From positions 1 to 64,000 of the forward strand of contig VZRG01001665.1 of NCBI GenBank assembly GCA_013397435.1: 64,000 nt of DNA. Reading direction: 5' to 3'. The stretch is from Erythrocercus mccallii. Lineage: Eukaryota; Chordata; Aves; Passeriformes; Dicruridae. Under the pieces are notes generated by a model. The model saw nothing but the letters and a program-made list of their open reading frames with translations. It had not been told where the DNA came from and ran no database searches. The position numbers and the translations under genes are program-made. This document shows, in pieces, positions 26,540 through 38,700 of the stretch (its first letter is position 1; each line of letters begins with the position of its first letter).

Positions 26540-27500
26540 TGGTAAGTAATCCAACGACGGGAGATTAAGATCAAAATCCTCCCTGTTCCTCTTGTCTTCT
26601 CGTTCGCATAAGGAGGGGAGGGAGAGGAGGTAAGGTGAAGGGGTAATTGATCCAACAAGAGAATAAAAATGGGGTAATTAATCCAGGGGGCTAGGGGTAA
26701 AAATCAGTTGACATCCCTCCTTCCTCTCTTCTCAGATGCCAAGCAAGAGAAGCAGGAAAAAATAAATAATCCAGCGGGGGCAATTAATCCAGAACCCCCC
26801 CTCTTCTTCCTCCTGTTCCTTTAGTCATCAGATGAGAAAGGGGCAAATTGTGGAATGACTGGGAAGGATTGGCCGTGGGAGAGAGAAAAATCCAGGCTCG
26901 TCTCTTCGGAGTCCGAGGGCAACAGGGTGTGGGGGGGTCAGATTCTTCTCCCCTGCTCCAAAAATATTCCAAATAAATTAAAATTTAAAATCATAAAAAC
27001 AAACTTCAGGGGCCAGAGGCGAGGCCAGTCTGAAGAATTCGTAAAGGCAGAGCAAGAAAATTTTCCTGGGGTGTACCCCAAAAAAACATCTGCGGGGGCA
27101 GGGGAGGGGGGAAGGTATTCCTTGAGAGAGAAAGGCCGCAAAAGTCTCCTCAGCAGCCCAGCGGGGGATTAAATTCCCGTGTGGAAACCCCCCCTCCCCA
27201 AAACGAAATACTCTTCGCAGCGAGGGCGAAACCAAAATATCCTCCGGTGGGTAAAAATTCCTTCCGTGGGGAAAGGAGAGGGAGGGGGAGAGGGGTGGAA
27301 GGAGGAAATTGCGGGTGACCCTCGAAGTCTCTTCGGGGAAGGATGGAGGAGTCTCCGGGAGGCCGATGTCCAGCCTTTTCGGGGGAGGAGGACGCGGTAA
27401 ATCGCAGAGCGTCTTCGGGGAGCCTGGTCCTCCCCAGCTGTCCTCGGGGGCCGGGGGACCCCCGCAAAGTCTCTTCAGCGGAGCCCGGACCCCGCCGAGT
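26540..27500. repeat. Degenerate repeat field upstream of MED13
   Basis: Short modules recur with variations. TAATCCA occurs at 26547, 26679, 26767 and 26785, plus TGATCCA at 26648, all in the same orientation and mostly beside G-rich blocks. CAGCGGGGG followed by an AATTAA/ATTAAA element occurs near 26772 and 27159. GTCTCTTCGG-like modules occur near 26898, 27328, 27409 (GCGTCTTCGGGG) and 27467 (GTCTCTTCAGCG). This suggests a decayed tandem repeat, but I could not align full units and the period is irregular. Confidence 0.4.
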
Positions 27501-27598
27501 CACCGCGGGGAGGGGGAAGCAGCGACCCCCGCCAGACCCCTGGGCGCGGGGGGGGCGGCGAGGCGGGGAGGGACCAGCTCAGCTGCGAGGCCGGTCCT

Positions 27599-27798
27599 NN
27601 NNNNNNNNNNNNNNNNNNNNNNNNNNNNNNNNNNNNNNNNNNNNNNNNNNNNNNNNNNNNNNNNNNNNNNNNNNNNNNNNNNNNNNNNNNNNNNNNNNNN
27701 NNNNNNNNNNNNNNNNNNNNNNNNNNNNNNNNNNNNNNNNNNNNNNNNNNNNNNNNNNNNNNNNNNNNNNNNNNNNNNNNNNNNNNNNNNNNNNNNNN
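27599..27798. other. Assembly gap (200 N)
   Basis: Exactly 200 N lie in the most GC-rich part of the MED13 CpG region. The round length suggests a placeholder, so the real missing sequence may be longer or shorter. Any open frame that crosses it is meaningless. Confidence 0.99.
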
Positions 27799-27989
27799 CC
27801 TGGGGGGGGCGGGGGAGCCCCGAGACCGCTCGCTCCCCTCAGGTGCGGGTCCCCGCGGGGGCGGTGGGCGGAGGGCCCCCTCCCCGAGGCTCCTGGGCAG
27901 GGCGGGGAGGCGGCGGCCGAGCCCCGGGCTCTGCTCAGCCCGAAGGGGTCGGAGCCCCGCAATTCCCGGCGCCGCCGACACACAGGGAC

Positions 27990-28021
27990 GCGGCGGCCGC
28001 CGCCGCTGCTGCTGCTGCCGC
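27990..28021. repeat. GCC/GCT trinucleotide-rich tract
   Basis: A short run of GCC units is followed by four GCT units and further GCC/GCT in the CpG-dense core. It is low-complexity sequence with no supported coding role. Confidence 0.8.
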
Positions 28022-28196
28022 TGGCGGAGTCGGTGCCGCGAAGCCCCCGCCGGCGCGTCGCCTCCCCTCAGCGGTGCCTCTGTCGTCGGCTGCCCGGCCG
28101 CGGCATCCTGTGGCGGCGGGAGCCTCAGCGCGGGTCCCCCATGGCCGGAGCGGGAGCGGATCCGGCTCCCGGGTAATTCCGAGACCCTTTTTCTTT

Positions 28197-28266
28197 AATG
28201 GCGGCCACAGGGACGGCGGTCGGGGCCCCCCTGCCGCGCTCCTATTGGCCGCCGCGCCGTCACGTG
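28197..28266. promoter_or_regulatory. YY1 / CCAAT / E-box motif cluster
   Basis: AATGGCGGCC (28197-28206) fits the YY1 core. ATTGG (28244-28248) is an NF-Y CCAAT box that reads CCAATAGG on the minus strand, the MED13 orientation. CACGTG (28261-28266) is a palindromic E-box of the USF/MYC type. Three classical housekeeping-promoter motifs within 70 bases of CpG-dense DNA make this the best core-promoter candidate for MED13 or for a divergent transcript. The direction is not resolved by sequence. Confidence 0.5.
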
Positions 28267-28381
28267 GGCGCGCACCGCCATGGCCGCCGGCGCCGCTGGG
28301 GGAAGGCGGGTGCGGTTGCGGCGCGCGGCCGCCAGGGGCGTCCGGGGCGCTGCGGAGCCCCCGCCTTGCTCGTTGGGGGGG

Positions 28382-28396
28382 GCGCCATCTAGCGGC
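28382..28396 (-). promoter_or_regulatory. CTCF-like motif
   Basis: GCGCCATCTAGCGGC matches the reverse form of the CTCF core (CGCC-CTCTAGTGGC type); the minus strand reads GCCGCTAGATGGCGC. It lies at the outer edge of the CpG-dense block. This is a motif match by eye, not a scored hit. Confidence 0.45.
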
Positions 28397-28424
28397 TGCG
28401 CCCCGGGGAGGCGGCGGGTCCACG

Positions 28425-28435
28425 GGTTCGAGTCC
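28425..28435 (+). promoter_or_regulatory. Lone tRNA-type B box (TFIIIC site candidate)
   Basis: GGTTCGAGTCC fits the GGTTCRANTCC B-box consensus exactly and sits in a T-arm-like GGG-TTCGAGT-CCC context. No A box, acceptor stem or anticodon arm is found at the expected upstream distance, so this is not a tRNA gene. It may be a TFIIIC-only site or chance. Confidence 0.35.
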
Positions 28436-28574
28436 CGGCACCGGCCGGGCCCGCGGTGTCCGGGATGGTGGGATGGGTCAGGGTGGAAGGACCGCGGTAG
28501 GGCAGCTGGGCAGGGTCAGTCCGGAGCACAGGATCGTGTCTGGGATAGTGCCATGAGTGATGCTCCGCAAGCTC

Positions 28575-28845
28575 TCTGGGTAAACTGCTCCAGTGCTCCT
28601 TGGATAAGTTCTTCCTCACGTTCAGGTGGAACTTCCTGGGCTTCAGTTCCTGCCCGTTGTGCCCTGTCCCGGTGGCTGGCAGCACGGAGCAGAGCCTGGT
28701 GCATCTTTTGGCACCTTCATTTAGATATTTAAACACAGGCTCACCCTTCCCTTACCCCTCCCGTCCATTCCCGGGGCTGATCCCTGTATGGGCCCTAAGG
28801 GTTGGACTCAGTGGCCCTTGTGGATGTCCTGGGATTCTGTGCCCA
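28575..28845 (-). mobile_element. CR1-type LINE remnants
   Basis: The stretch 28595-28735 reads like the reverse complement of CR1 coding/3' sequence (ataagttcttcctcacgttc, aggtggaacttcctgggctt, then cctgtcccggtggctggcag). A second short piece at 28800-28842 (gggttggactcagtggccct, then tgtcctgggattctgtg) resembles the CR1 3' end in the forward orientation. They are probably two old fragments. They mark the abrupt end of the MED13 CpG region. Confidence 0.6.
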
Positions 28846-31800
28846 CCCCAGGGCACCTCCGGTCAGCCTGGGGCCAAAGTCCAGGCACAGAGTGTCCCCC
28901 AGCACAGGGAACACTCGCCTTGGCTCCCCTTCCGCAGCTTCCACCTCTTGGCAGAGGATTCCCGATATTTGCGCCGGCGCTTTGCATCGCAGAGCAAATT
29001 CCAAACTGAGGATCTGGGAGCCTTTTTGAAAAGATAGGCAAGTATTGTGAAAGCTGACTTTAATATTTAATGCAAGCGTTAATGCTCTCACTAGTCTCAC
29101 AGACAGCCTCTCTACCAAAGCAGAGCCCTACCCCAAAACCCAATTTTTTCCATGCCCAGATCCATATTGTGCAGTTCAAGAGGATGAAGTAGGTGGCTTC
29201 TCTGTTACTACATGCACAGATTTGCAGAAGGACTGGAAGATTATTCAGAATTTAGATGCTACAGTGACAGTGAAAGCTATTTTTAAGAGATGTTTGGAAA
29301 GTATGCATCTTACTAATCCTCTCATATTACACATTAATTTTCTAGGCAATGCCTTGCATGTAGAATGGAAAATTTTAAGTTACTACATGCAGAATTTTTA
29401 CTGCAGTGTTCAAATGAAAACACAAACCAGTGTAAAGCACCTAAAGGAAAAGAAAGCCCTGAATGTCTCAGCAAACCTGACATTCACATTAAAATATGAT
29501 ATGTTCATGCAACAGCAGCACGTTGATCACAACTATGCAACACGATGATGTTTCAAAGGCCCTGCAAATTATTTCAGGACTCCTGAACAAGACGAGCAAC
29601 AACCTTCTGCAAATGTCTTGATAGAGTAGGAGGAAAGAAGGACACTCTATAAATAAACTTATCATATAAGTTAAAAAAAAGAAGTGAGGCTAGATATATT
29701 CACCAAGAGAAACTTTGAAGATTTACTCACACTGAGCCTATTTTTGTATGCCAGTGTAGGCAAGCAAGATTCTTCTTTTCATCTAAATAGAAGCAGAGTA
29801 TTTTTAAACGCAGGAGATTCATTCCCTCAGTGCTCATCGAAACACGGCAGCTGGGGCCGGAGCCGGGATGCGGGGGGAGGGCTCTGGGGGGAAGCAAACC
29901 CCTTTCCAAGGGGAACAGATGGTTTTCCCTGCGCTGGCTGCAGCCGAGGGCTGTGAGGAGCATTCCTGGGTGCCCAGGGCCAGCCCGAGCCCCTCGGAAG
30001 TCCCGTGATGTCCCTGCCGGAGAGGGTCTCGAGTCGTTCCTCCGCACGGAGAAATCCAAGGATATGGAGGAAATCAGGGAAAGCAGCATTCGGCATTAAG
30101 TACACGAGAGCTGGTAGGGATTTTTCACTAAGAGGAAAAAGAATCGTTTGGTGAAAGGGGTTTGGTGGATTTGGACATCCAGGACAATGGTTCTTGCAAG
30201 TCTGAATTGATTTCAGGATAACGCCAAATTTTCCCATTTCTTTTCCCTCAAACAGCACAGCTCAAGGTCTGGAAGAGAGGATCAGTGTCTAACACTGGGT
30301 TTGCTGTGGATGCACCTCCCAGTTTTGAGGAACTCAGTTCGTGTGTCTCAGTTCACTTCTCTATATAATGCATTTGGGGATCCTGACACATTCATTACAA
30401 TAAATCCTTCTATAGGATCCCAGCACAAGTGCAGAACATCATTTGTCCAGTAAACCTAAACACAGGATAAGGAATTGATAAAATATCCACAAAAGAGGAA
30501 AAAAAAACCCTAACGCATCAACTAGGGAATTTTGAACTCAAACTCTTCCTGACTCAGAACCTTGAAGCTTTCCCAATTCCATGTACAGCACCTCAGAAGA
30601 GTAAGACACAATGGAGAACAATCACATCCCTGTCTGGTGAATTCTGCACCTGAGACACTGCTTGCCCTTTGTACTCTTTGGGAAATAAAGCCTCCTGGAG
30701 AACAGAGAGGAGGCAGATTAAAAGAGAATTGAGGAAAAAATGCTGTTGAAAATGTGCTTTGTTTTGTAGATAGGTTCTTATAGAGTTCTCATCTCTGCAA
30801 CTTCCAGAAGTGCATTAAGCTGCATAATTAGCATCTGTCACATGAAGCTTTTTCCTTCCCTCTTCCTCTCCCTAGAGGGAACCTGCATGAAGAAATTTTA
30901 ATATAAATTTGAGTATCTACTCTGCGCAGTGCAATCACATTAGGAAAGCTACAGGCAAGTCAGTTTGTGCTTAGTCTAAGGTTTATCTTTGTGTAATAGA
31001 AACTTTACCATTTTTAAAAAAAAATGTTGCTGATCCAATTTAAAAATTAACCACTCTCTTGGAAAGACAACAGGGGTGGGGGAGAGATGGTCCCCATTGC
31101 ATCAGATTTAAACCAGTGGAATTGTCAGGAGCTGGGCAGTTAAAGCCAGCCCTGGTATTAAATCCCTACAATCTCACATGGAAACATCCAGCCAAAAGGA
31201 GTAAGGGATGAGTGATTTCCCCTTCTAGTCAAAAGCATGTCTTTTGAAAGGAATATTTGTATTTTTAAAACATCCAAACAAAGTAGGAGTTCATGTTGCT
31301 TTTTCATTCACATCAAGAGATACTCCACTGCTGAATATAAAAGTCAATGGACTACAGCATCTCCTGGTGAATCTCTGCAGGCAAAAGAAGAGACTGCCTT
31401 TTAGAAATAAAGATTAAATAGAAATAAATGAAGCCTAACAATAGCAACATGACAAACAACTCTATTATTCAGCCTCTGATTTCCATTCAGACTCTCTCCT
31501 AATTTTTGGAAGTATTTATTTTCTCCTTCATTATTCCAAGAAAATTGAGATTATAGGATTGAACATACTGCCAACCACCTGAGGTATGGAGTGCAGACCG
31601 AGTGCTTAAACTTCTGCTACAGAGGTGGTAATTATTGTAATTGGTGCATGTGAAGTAAATATATCAAGGAGTGTAGAGTTCAAACTCGTGCCAGTCAGTC
31701 TCCAGTTGGCACCAACATTTCTGTCAGGAGGATACAGAGGTCTCAGCAGGACTTATTACTGGCAACTGTTCAACAGTTCTCTTCTCCAAATGGTTTCAAG

Positions 31801-34800
31801 GGGATTTGGGTGGGAAGCAGGATAATTTTTAACAAATTAAACTACCTAAAAATGGCGAGCTGCCCAGAGCCACCTAGTCTGCCTTAGTCACTACTACCAA
31901 ACCATTTTTAAAAAGAAGATTAAAAATATCATTGCTGGCAAAATTGCCTACCTGGCTTTAACAACTTAATGAGATCCCTGCAAAATTACCCAAACATGTG
32001 CTCTACACCATCCTACAAGTGTGTGTAAAATGTGTCCAGAGTAAAAGGTAGAGCAGAATATTCACTCAGCGTGTGTTTCTCGGAAAACAACCTTGAGTTT
32101 CCAGAATCCAAATATCCCTATAAGGACATGTCCTATAGTTAAAAAAAACACTTTAATTTTTAATTGAAATTTAGAAAGATTAGGAGGAATGGTTATTTCC
32201 CATTAGTATTTATCTCACAGCATTTGTAAGGTGTAAAGCAGAGCTCAGCTTTGCACGGCGAGCTCTCACAGGAGCCTCTGCCCTGTGCCAGATTGATGTC
32301 CAGCTGCTTTGTTTAGACCTTGCTAAAATGCCTTTTTCAAATGGTGAATGTGTCATTTCTAGCAGAGGTCTCCAAGAGAAGATCTGAGTTTAATGCACGG
32401 CAATAAAAAGAGGAATATGAGAATTCTTGCTCTCTTTAGTGTCAGCTTTGGTTAAGACGTATGAATGCACATGAATAGTCTTGTCAGAATCTCTGGGGCT
32501 ACTGACATTCAAGATCTAACATATTATTACTTCTGACCAGAACATTAGCTGCTGTGCAGGAAGGAGAAGGGAAAGAAGAGAAAAGGAAAAAGATAGGACC
32601 ACTCCCTAATCAGACAGAAATTGTTATGGATTCCTCTGGCTGGAAATCTCTGAACAGAACTTTTCCGCTGTGCAAATACAAGGCTCATGTTCTCCAATCT
32701 GACTGTACAGCTCTTTAAAATCTGCAGCAGGAAAAACAAAACCCAGCATATTTTAATGCCTGATCTTGCTCATTTTACTCATGGAAAGGATCCTAATTAA
32801 CCTATAAATAATGATTGTACAACCAAGTATTACATCCTTGTAAAGGACGTGCTAAGGAAGATTTGAGCATTTTAAGCTGCTGACTCTATTTTTTACTATT
32901 CCCTTGAATCACTAGCTTCAGATACAAATAAGCTAATTAAAGAATTTTGTTAAAATAAGGTAATTTTCATTCCAATCTCAGCATATATCAAATCTGGATA
33001 CCACTACAACGGAAAGATTTCTTCACCAGAAGCAAAAGTCTTCCAATGTCCTCCTGGCTGAATGAAAAGAAAATGTATTTCAGATATTTTTGGTTGTTGT
33101 TCACAATACATTTCTAAAGAAATTGAAAATATTCAGATATGGATTCAATAAGTATTTTTGTGCTCTGAAATTTGAGCTGAATGAGTACAACCAAAGGGAA
33201 TACCCTGCCCTTTGTGACTGAAACCACCTTTAGAATCCATTCAGGAGCTCCAGCACGTCAGACAAAGCCCTGGATTTGTTTGGAGCAATAAATGATAGAG
33301 ACCTTTACATATTTGAAGTGCAACAGATGGTCCTCCAAGGAGAACATAATGACTGGCAGACAGCACTTCGTTAGACTGGCTTGGAATGTCTTCAGCAATT
33401 ACACAGGCAGTGTTTTGGGGGGAAGCCCTGTTATCTTTGTGATTCTTCCCATGGAAATAGCTGTGATTCCCTTGTTTAGATGCTAAAAAAATGGTATCTT
33501 CTAAAATCCAGGCAGTGAACTGGAAAAGGAAGCACCTTTGGCGCTCCCAAGGCTACCTGAGAAGAGAGATGTGAGTATATAAAAAAAATGAAATCAGCAT
33601 TAAGGGGAAAGAACTTTTGGTACATAACTGTACAACTGTTAATCCATAGCCAAGTAAGTATTCCATGGAAATGTAATTCAGGAAAAAAGCCAAGGTTTAC
33701 CACAAGGTCCAGCAGACTTTTAGAAATTGGGAGGTCTGTAGGTATAACAGGCAGAATATCAAGGGGAAAACACCCCAAAGACCTAAATTACTGAATAAGG
33801 ACTTCCTTCCCTTGGGAAACTGGTGATTTTTGAGGAGTCCTCCTCCACGTGAAACACTGTGGCTGCAGTTCTTCAGGACAGGGGAAAGGGAGTTTTTTGA
33901 GGCTGTCCATTCTTTCCATTTTCACAGACAAGCTATTTCACAAGCCGGCAATTAATAACTCTAATTTCAAAGAAAGAGTAATAAAATGCTGATTTCTATA
34001 CTATAGATATAGAACTATTTAACTTCCATCTCTCCCATCCCTGTAATTCCAGGATTAATCTGTTCTGTTCTAAAACCTTTCCCACCAAATCCACCCCGAG
34101 TAAAATTTTATGTGGCAACACAACCACAACAAAAAACGTGTCCTTTCCCAAAGTAACTTAAATGTTGATGGAATCATAACTGCATTACTCCCTCTCCAAT
34201 TAGCAGCAGCATTCTTTATGTTTGCTTACGAAGCGTGAACCGTTCGCTTGTCACTACAAAGACCTTCTGTGGAGGACTTAAAAATACAGCCCCAGCAATT
34301 AAAATGACAACAACAGAGGTGGATTGGTCACATCATGACACAAAATATCCAGCTGTTTCTTTCCAGCAGAAGGACATGAAATATTATGAGCAAATTTGGA
34401 CAGGCTACGTAATGTTGCTGGATATTCTGGTGAAAATATGGATTTCCAAGAAAGGAGGAGACTAATGTGAAACTATGTCTAAGCTCACAGATTGATTTTT
34501 TCCACATGATCAGGATTGTCATTCATGCTTTTTATCTGTACAAAGTTCCCTTTTTTCTTTGCTGGAAGTAGACGTTCTATTTTGTGAGAAATTCTCTAAA
34601 AATAAGAAAAATTTAGGGGGAGTTATCCTCATAAATAAGGCAAAAAGTGATCTGATAGGGTTAGAACTAGAAAACCAGATTATAAACTTGCTTAATTTGG
34701 TTGTGTTAGAATAATTCAAAGAGTTTATTAAGACCATAAGTCTTATTACAACAAACAGAACATCTTTTATAATCACATCTGTCTGCTGCTGGTTCCTGCC

Positions 34801-35687
34801 TATTCTGCTTCCCAATCAGATGGGAAGTTATTTGTAGTACATGTAGGGAATTTTAAAAATAATTTTAAATATCTATTTAAACAATAACAAAGGCTGAAAA
34901 TGAAATGTTTCAGGTTAGTTTTTCCTGGTTAGGATTAGAGGAGATAGATATAGAGATATAAATATAGATATATTTATCCCGAAGTGATAAGGTAGCTTTG
35001 ATTTCTAATATAGCAAGAGAAAATAACTGACACACACAGAACCAGCCACCCAAGGAGGGGGAAAAAAACCCAAACACTGTCTAGAGAATCCACCTACAGA
35101 TATGTCCTTGGAGAAAAACTGATGAGAAAATTATCAGGCAGATTTTTCCTTGCTGTTCCCTTCCTGGAAGTTTTTGCCTCTCCTAACAGCACAGCCATGG
35201 CAAGTGATATGTATCAGAATTCATCCATGCAGTATATTTTGCACATCAAATTGATTATCCATGACTTCTTAGGCAAACACAGGAATGCAGAAAACATGTC
35301 AGCTGTTATAGATAGAATATATGGGCATTGCACTCCTTACTTTACATTTAGAAAGAGCAGCAGATAATGAGCTCAACCATTACCTTGAGAATAAATTTCA
35401 TTTCCAGGTTCAGAAGTATCTCTGGATTCTCATCTGTTTTGTGAACCAGAACTTACAGGTAGCTCATAACATTTGTCTTCTGAGCTGTGTTTGTCTCCAG
35501 AGTAATTGTCATAAGTGGGCAAAGGCTTTGATGTCCTCATCTTCATGCCTTCAACCATGATGACCTCACAGACTCAAAGCAATCACTGCAAAATACAGAA
35601 GACATGGGGAAAAATTTAAGAAATAAAAGCCCTGTCTTTTTCCTTTCATAAATTCCTAGAATTCATCTTCAGATTCATGCCTGTAGC

Positions 35688-35710
35688 AAAAAAAAAAAAA
35701 AAAAAAAAAA
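35688..35710. repeat. A23 mononucleotide tract
   Basis: An uninterrupted run of 23 A lies on the plus strand. The sequence before it has no recognisable retrogene or SINE body, so it is recorded only as a simple repeat. Confidence 0.95.
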
Positions 35711-38700
35711 TCAGACTAAAATATTACCCTTCTGTATGTTTCATCTGATATAATTGCTTGGCAACAAACATCTCTTGCTCTGTAAGTATTCTGCAGTGAA
35801 TTTATTCACATCAGGAAAAACACATCAGGAAGGTGTCTAGTTTGAAAGTTTCCAAATCAGACACTAGGGACAAAAAATCAGAGTGACAGAACAGGCAAGA
35901 CACAACCTGGAACCATTCTGGGGACACACAGACCAACTTTTCATCAGCAGCCACAAGAAATATTAGACAACCAAAAGTTTTGAGATCAGCAGGTTTTGAC
36001 AAACCAGAAATTAATCCTGAGCTGTAATAATAATAATGTGTGTTTGAGCAATATGTCATAAATATAATTTTTCTTTGCTGATGTTTGCTATTCATTACAA
36101 TGGAAACTGTTTCATTCTACACTGTGGCCAAGTGGCATCACACACCATTTTTATTAAGACACCAATCACAAGATGTTCAATCTCAGAAGGTGAATTCCTA
36201 GAGATTGGGCTGATAAAGCCATTTGAGCTTCTGTAAAATAAATATCGTACAATAATTACATTTCATTTTGTGGTTTACAAAAATCTATTCATGATACTAG
36301 AGAAGCTTGTCAGGCATTCTTTATTTCAAAGAGTAACACTCATCCATGAAAACAGTCTGATTTAAATCACTGTGAGTGCTGGCAGATGAAAATTACTGGA
36401 TAAAGCAAATAGTGTCTTATTGGAAATCAAAGCTACAAGTCTGAGTCACTCTTGCTACTGAGATACTCACACCTGACCAGGCTTTGGGTACTGGAAATGC
36501 CATCTGCTTTCAAACACATTGGCCTTGCTGTTGGCAGAATTCTTGCAGGGTTTTGCAGTGAAATCAAAACAAGTCCAAATCTGGAAGACTTGAAAACTTG
36601 GTCCCTGAATGACTGCAAAATGCAGGTAAAACGTTAAGTTGCAATCACAATAGAGGAGTGGGGAGGGAGTTCCAGGTGGAAGTTCAATCAAACCCCTTTG
36701 TAGGAAGTGAGTGACCACTACTCAATTTTGTATTGGGCATCAGACTTCAGAACTTGTGGAGCAGAAAACCAGGGAGAAGACAAAACTTGTGCTGGAAATC
36801 TGAAAGATTCAGGGAGGAAACTGGAGGGAAGTGCCCTTCCTCTCCCTGCAGACCCTGCACAGCCCCAGCAATTGCAGTGAACAAATAAAAGGCAAGAGAA
36901 CACAATATATGGATCTTAAACCCACAAACTGCTGGAAGTACAAGAGAGAATAAACCCCCCTCCTGTCAGGTAGAGCAGAGCCTATGTCAACAAGAATCAC
37001 ACACTCCCACTGTTGCTCAACAGATGTACTTGAACTCGAGATAAGGCACTTCAAAACTCCAGGGAAGTTATGTGCAAAAGGTGTTGCCTCCTGTGCCTCT
37101 TTCCATGCAGGGAAGGGAACACCAGGCAGGATTCAGACACCTAATTCTATAGTAAGTGAGGAAAAATGAGCAAAAGAAATTCTTGTCAATACAAATTATC
37201 CAGAGTAGAAGATGGGGGACAACCTTTTAAAGCAAAAGCACAGATAGACTCAATACATTTATAAATTAGAATACAGCAGGTACACTTACCATTGGAGAAA
37301 ACTGTGAGTAAATCTCTCTCCTGAGGAAGGCTTTAAGCCTACCTTCCTTTTTTCAAACCTGTGTCGCCAATGAAGTCTCATAAATGAATATTCTCTTGCA
37401 GATAAAGTGGCAGCTGCAGTAAGAAGAAAACATATCCTGCAAGGAGGTTTTACTCCTGAGGGTAATCTCCTCAAAGAGTGAGGAGAAAGCATGAGCTAAA
37501 ATCACTTGCACAATCATGTTTCATAACTGTTCCTAGTCTGGTGGTATTGGTCCTTCCTGAGTACGAGAAATGCACAAACTTTTCTCCCTCTTCTACTAAG
37601 AGGGGAAAAAAAACCCTGCTTATCTTTGGATACACAGAGAGTTTGGAGGAGCTCCAGACAATGGAGCACTGTGTGCCCCACTCATCACACAGACACTGAA
37701 GAAAGAGTGTGGCAAAGAATGCACCAAGTATGTAATTACTGTTTCACAAGATAATTCCATTATTAATACATCCCCAAAGATAGCATGCACAGCGCTGCAG
37801 TTTAATTAGATGGTAACTGGAGGGGGTTTGAATTTATGAGGTAATAAATATATTTTGGACTAATAAACTCCAAGGCTGAAGTGTTTATTAATCTAGAATA
37901 TAAAGATTACATAGTTGATAGGAGACAACCTCAGGTTGTGCTGAGATGCCTCTTGTTTATACACTTCAAAATTAATATTTTCCTCCTTTCGGGAGCTAGA
38001 TCAGAAAGTCAAGATTGCTGTGGATGGTGCTGAAAAACACTAGAAACTGCCCAACAATTCTGTGTTCTCAAAGGCAAAGGCTATTTAAGTCTCAGCAGAT
38101 GGTGCGGTTTTAAGGTTTCACCTTTTAATCAATTTATCACCTCCTAAACTATTAAGTACTGCAAATAAACTCCCTTCTGACATTGTCAGTGCCTCATTCT
38201 GATGGTAAAAAACACAGATTCCCTTGTAGGATAACCTGAGCCTTTACAAGACTATCAGATCTCTCCAATGTTCTCCCCAAACACTCAATTCCATCTTTAT
38301 TTTCCTGCTTTTGGATTCACCTGCAAGACCACATGAACAATTTTGGCATCTTGTTGAATTTTTTTCTCTCCTGAACATGGTTGTATAAACTTTCTGCCTA
38401 GTGCAGCACATTAAGGATTTGGAAACCAACTGTTGTGAGGATTTATATCCCAAACAGCTGTGCCAGGAAGTCAGAGGAATCAAATGGTCTCATCTATTAA
38501 CTTGTCCTCAGGTAGTTACAACTAGAGCTTTATAAATTACCACGCAGTTCAGTCCATTTAAACCACGTTTCTGTTACCTTGGAAGTGCCAATGCCTTACT
38601 CCGGTAAGACAGAAGAGGCCAGGTTTGGTCCATGAAAAAATGGGCGATTGAAGTCAAAGACCAGTTTTGCTTAAGCCAAAGCTAAATTTAGGCCTGAGGG

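Larger units (their letters stand above)
25650..28450 (-). promoter_or_regulatory. MED13 5' CpG-rich region (promoter and leader)
   Basis: Base composition rises steadily from exon 1 to a very GC- and CpG-dense core at about 27.3-28.45 kb, then falls abruptly into a CR1-bearing region. The core holds a YY1-type motif, a CCAAT box reading in the MED13 direction and a CACGTG E-box (separate entries). Two readings are possible. Transcription may start near 26.2-26.3 kb next to the pyrimidine-rich (minus strand) microsatellite, giving a short leader. Or it may start near 28.2 kb, giving a leader of about 2 kb or one with a non-coding exon. A 200-base gap interrupts the core. Divergent transcription on the plus strand is also possible. 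Confidence 0.6.

Noticed and set aside
28382..28450. A tRNA gene around the GGTTCGAGTCC motif
   Set aside because: The T-arm-like part is present, but no matching acceptor stem, A box or anticodon arm exists at the right distance.
25420..28732. Many long open frames on both strands (up to 415 codons) in the MED13 CpG region
   Set aside because: They are made of Gly/Arg/Pro/Ala, Glu/Arg or Ser/Leu low-complexity sequence, overlap each other on both strands, and several cross the N gap. They follow from GC-rich stop-poor DNA, not from coding selection.
30300..30480. Solo LTR of an endogenous retrovirus (TATATAA-like box followed about 40 bases later by AATAAA)
   Set aside because: I found no TG...CA ends, target-site duplication or known LTR similarity; both motifs are common by chance in AT-rich DNA.
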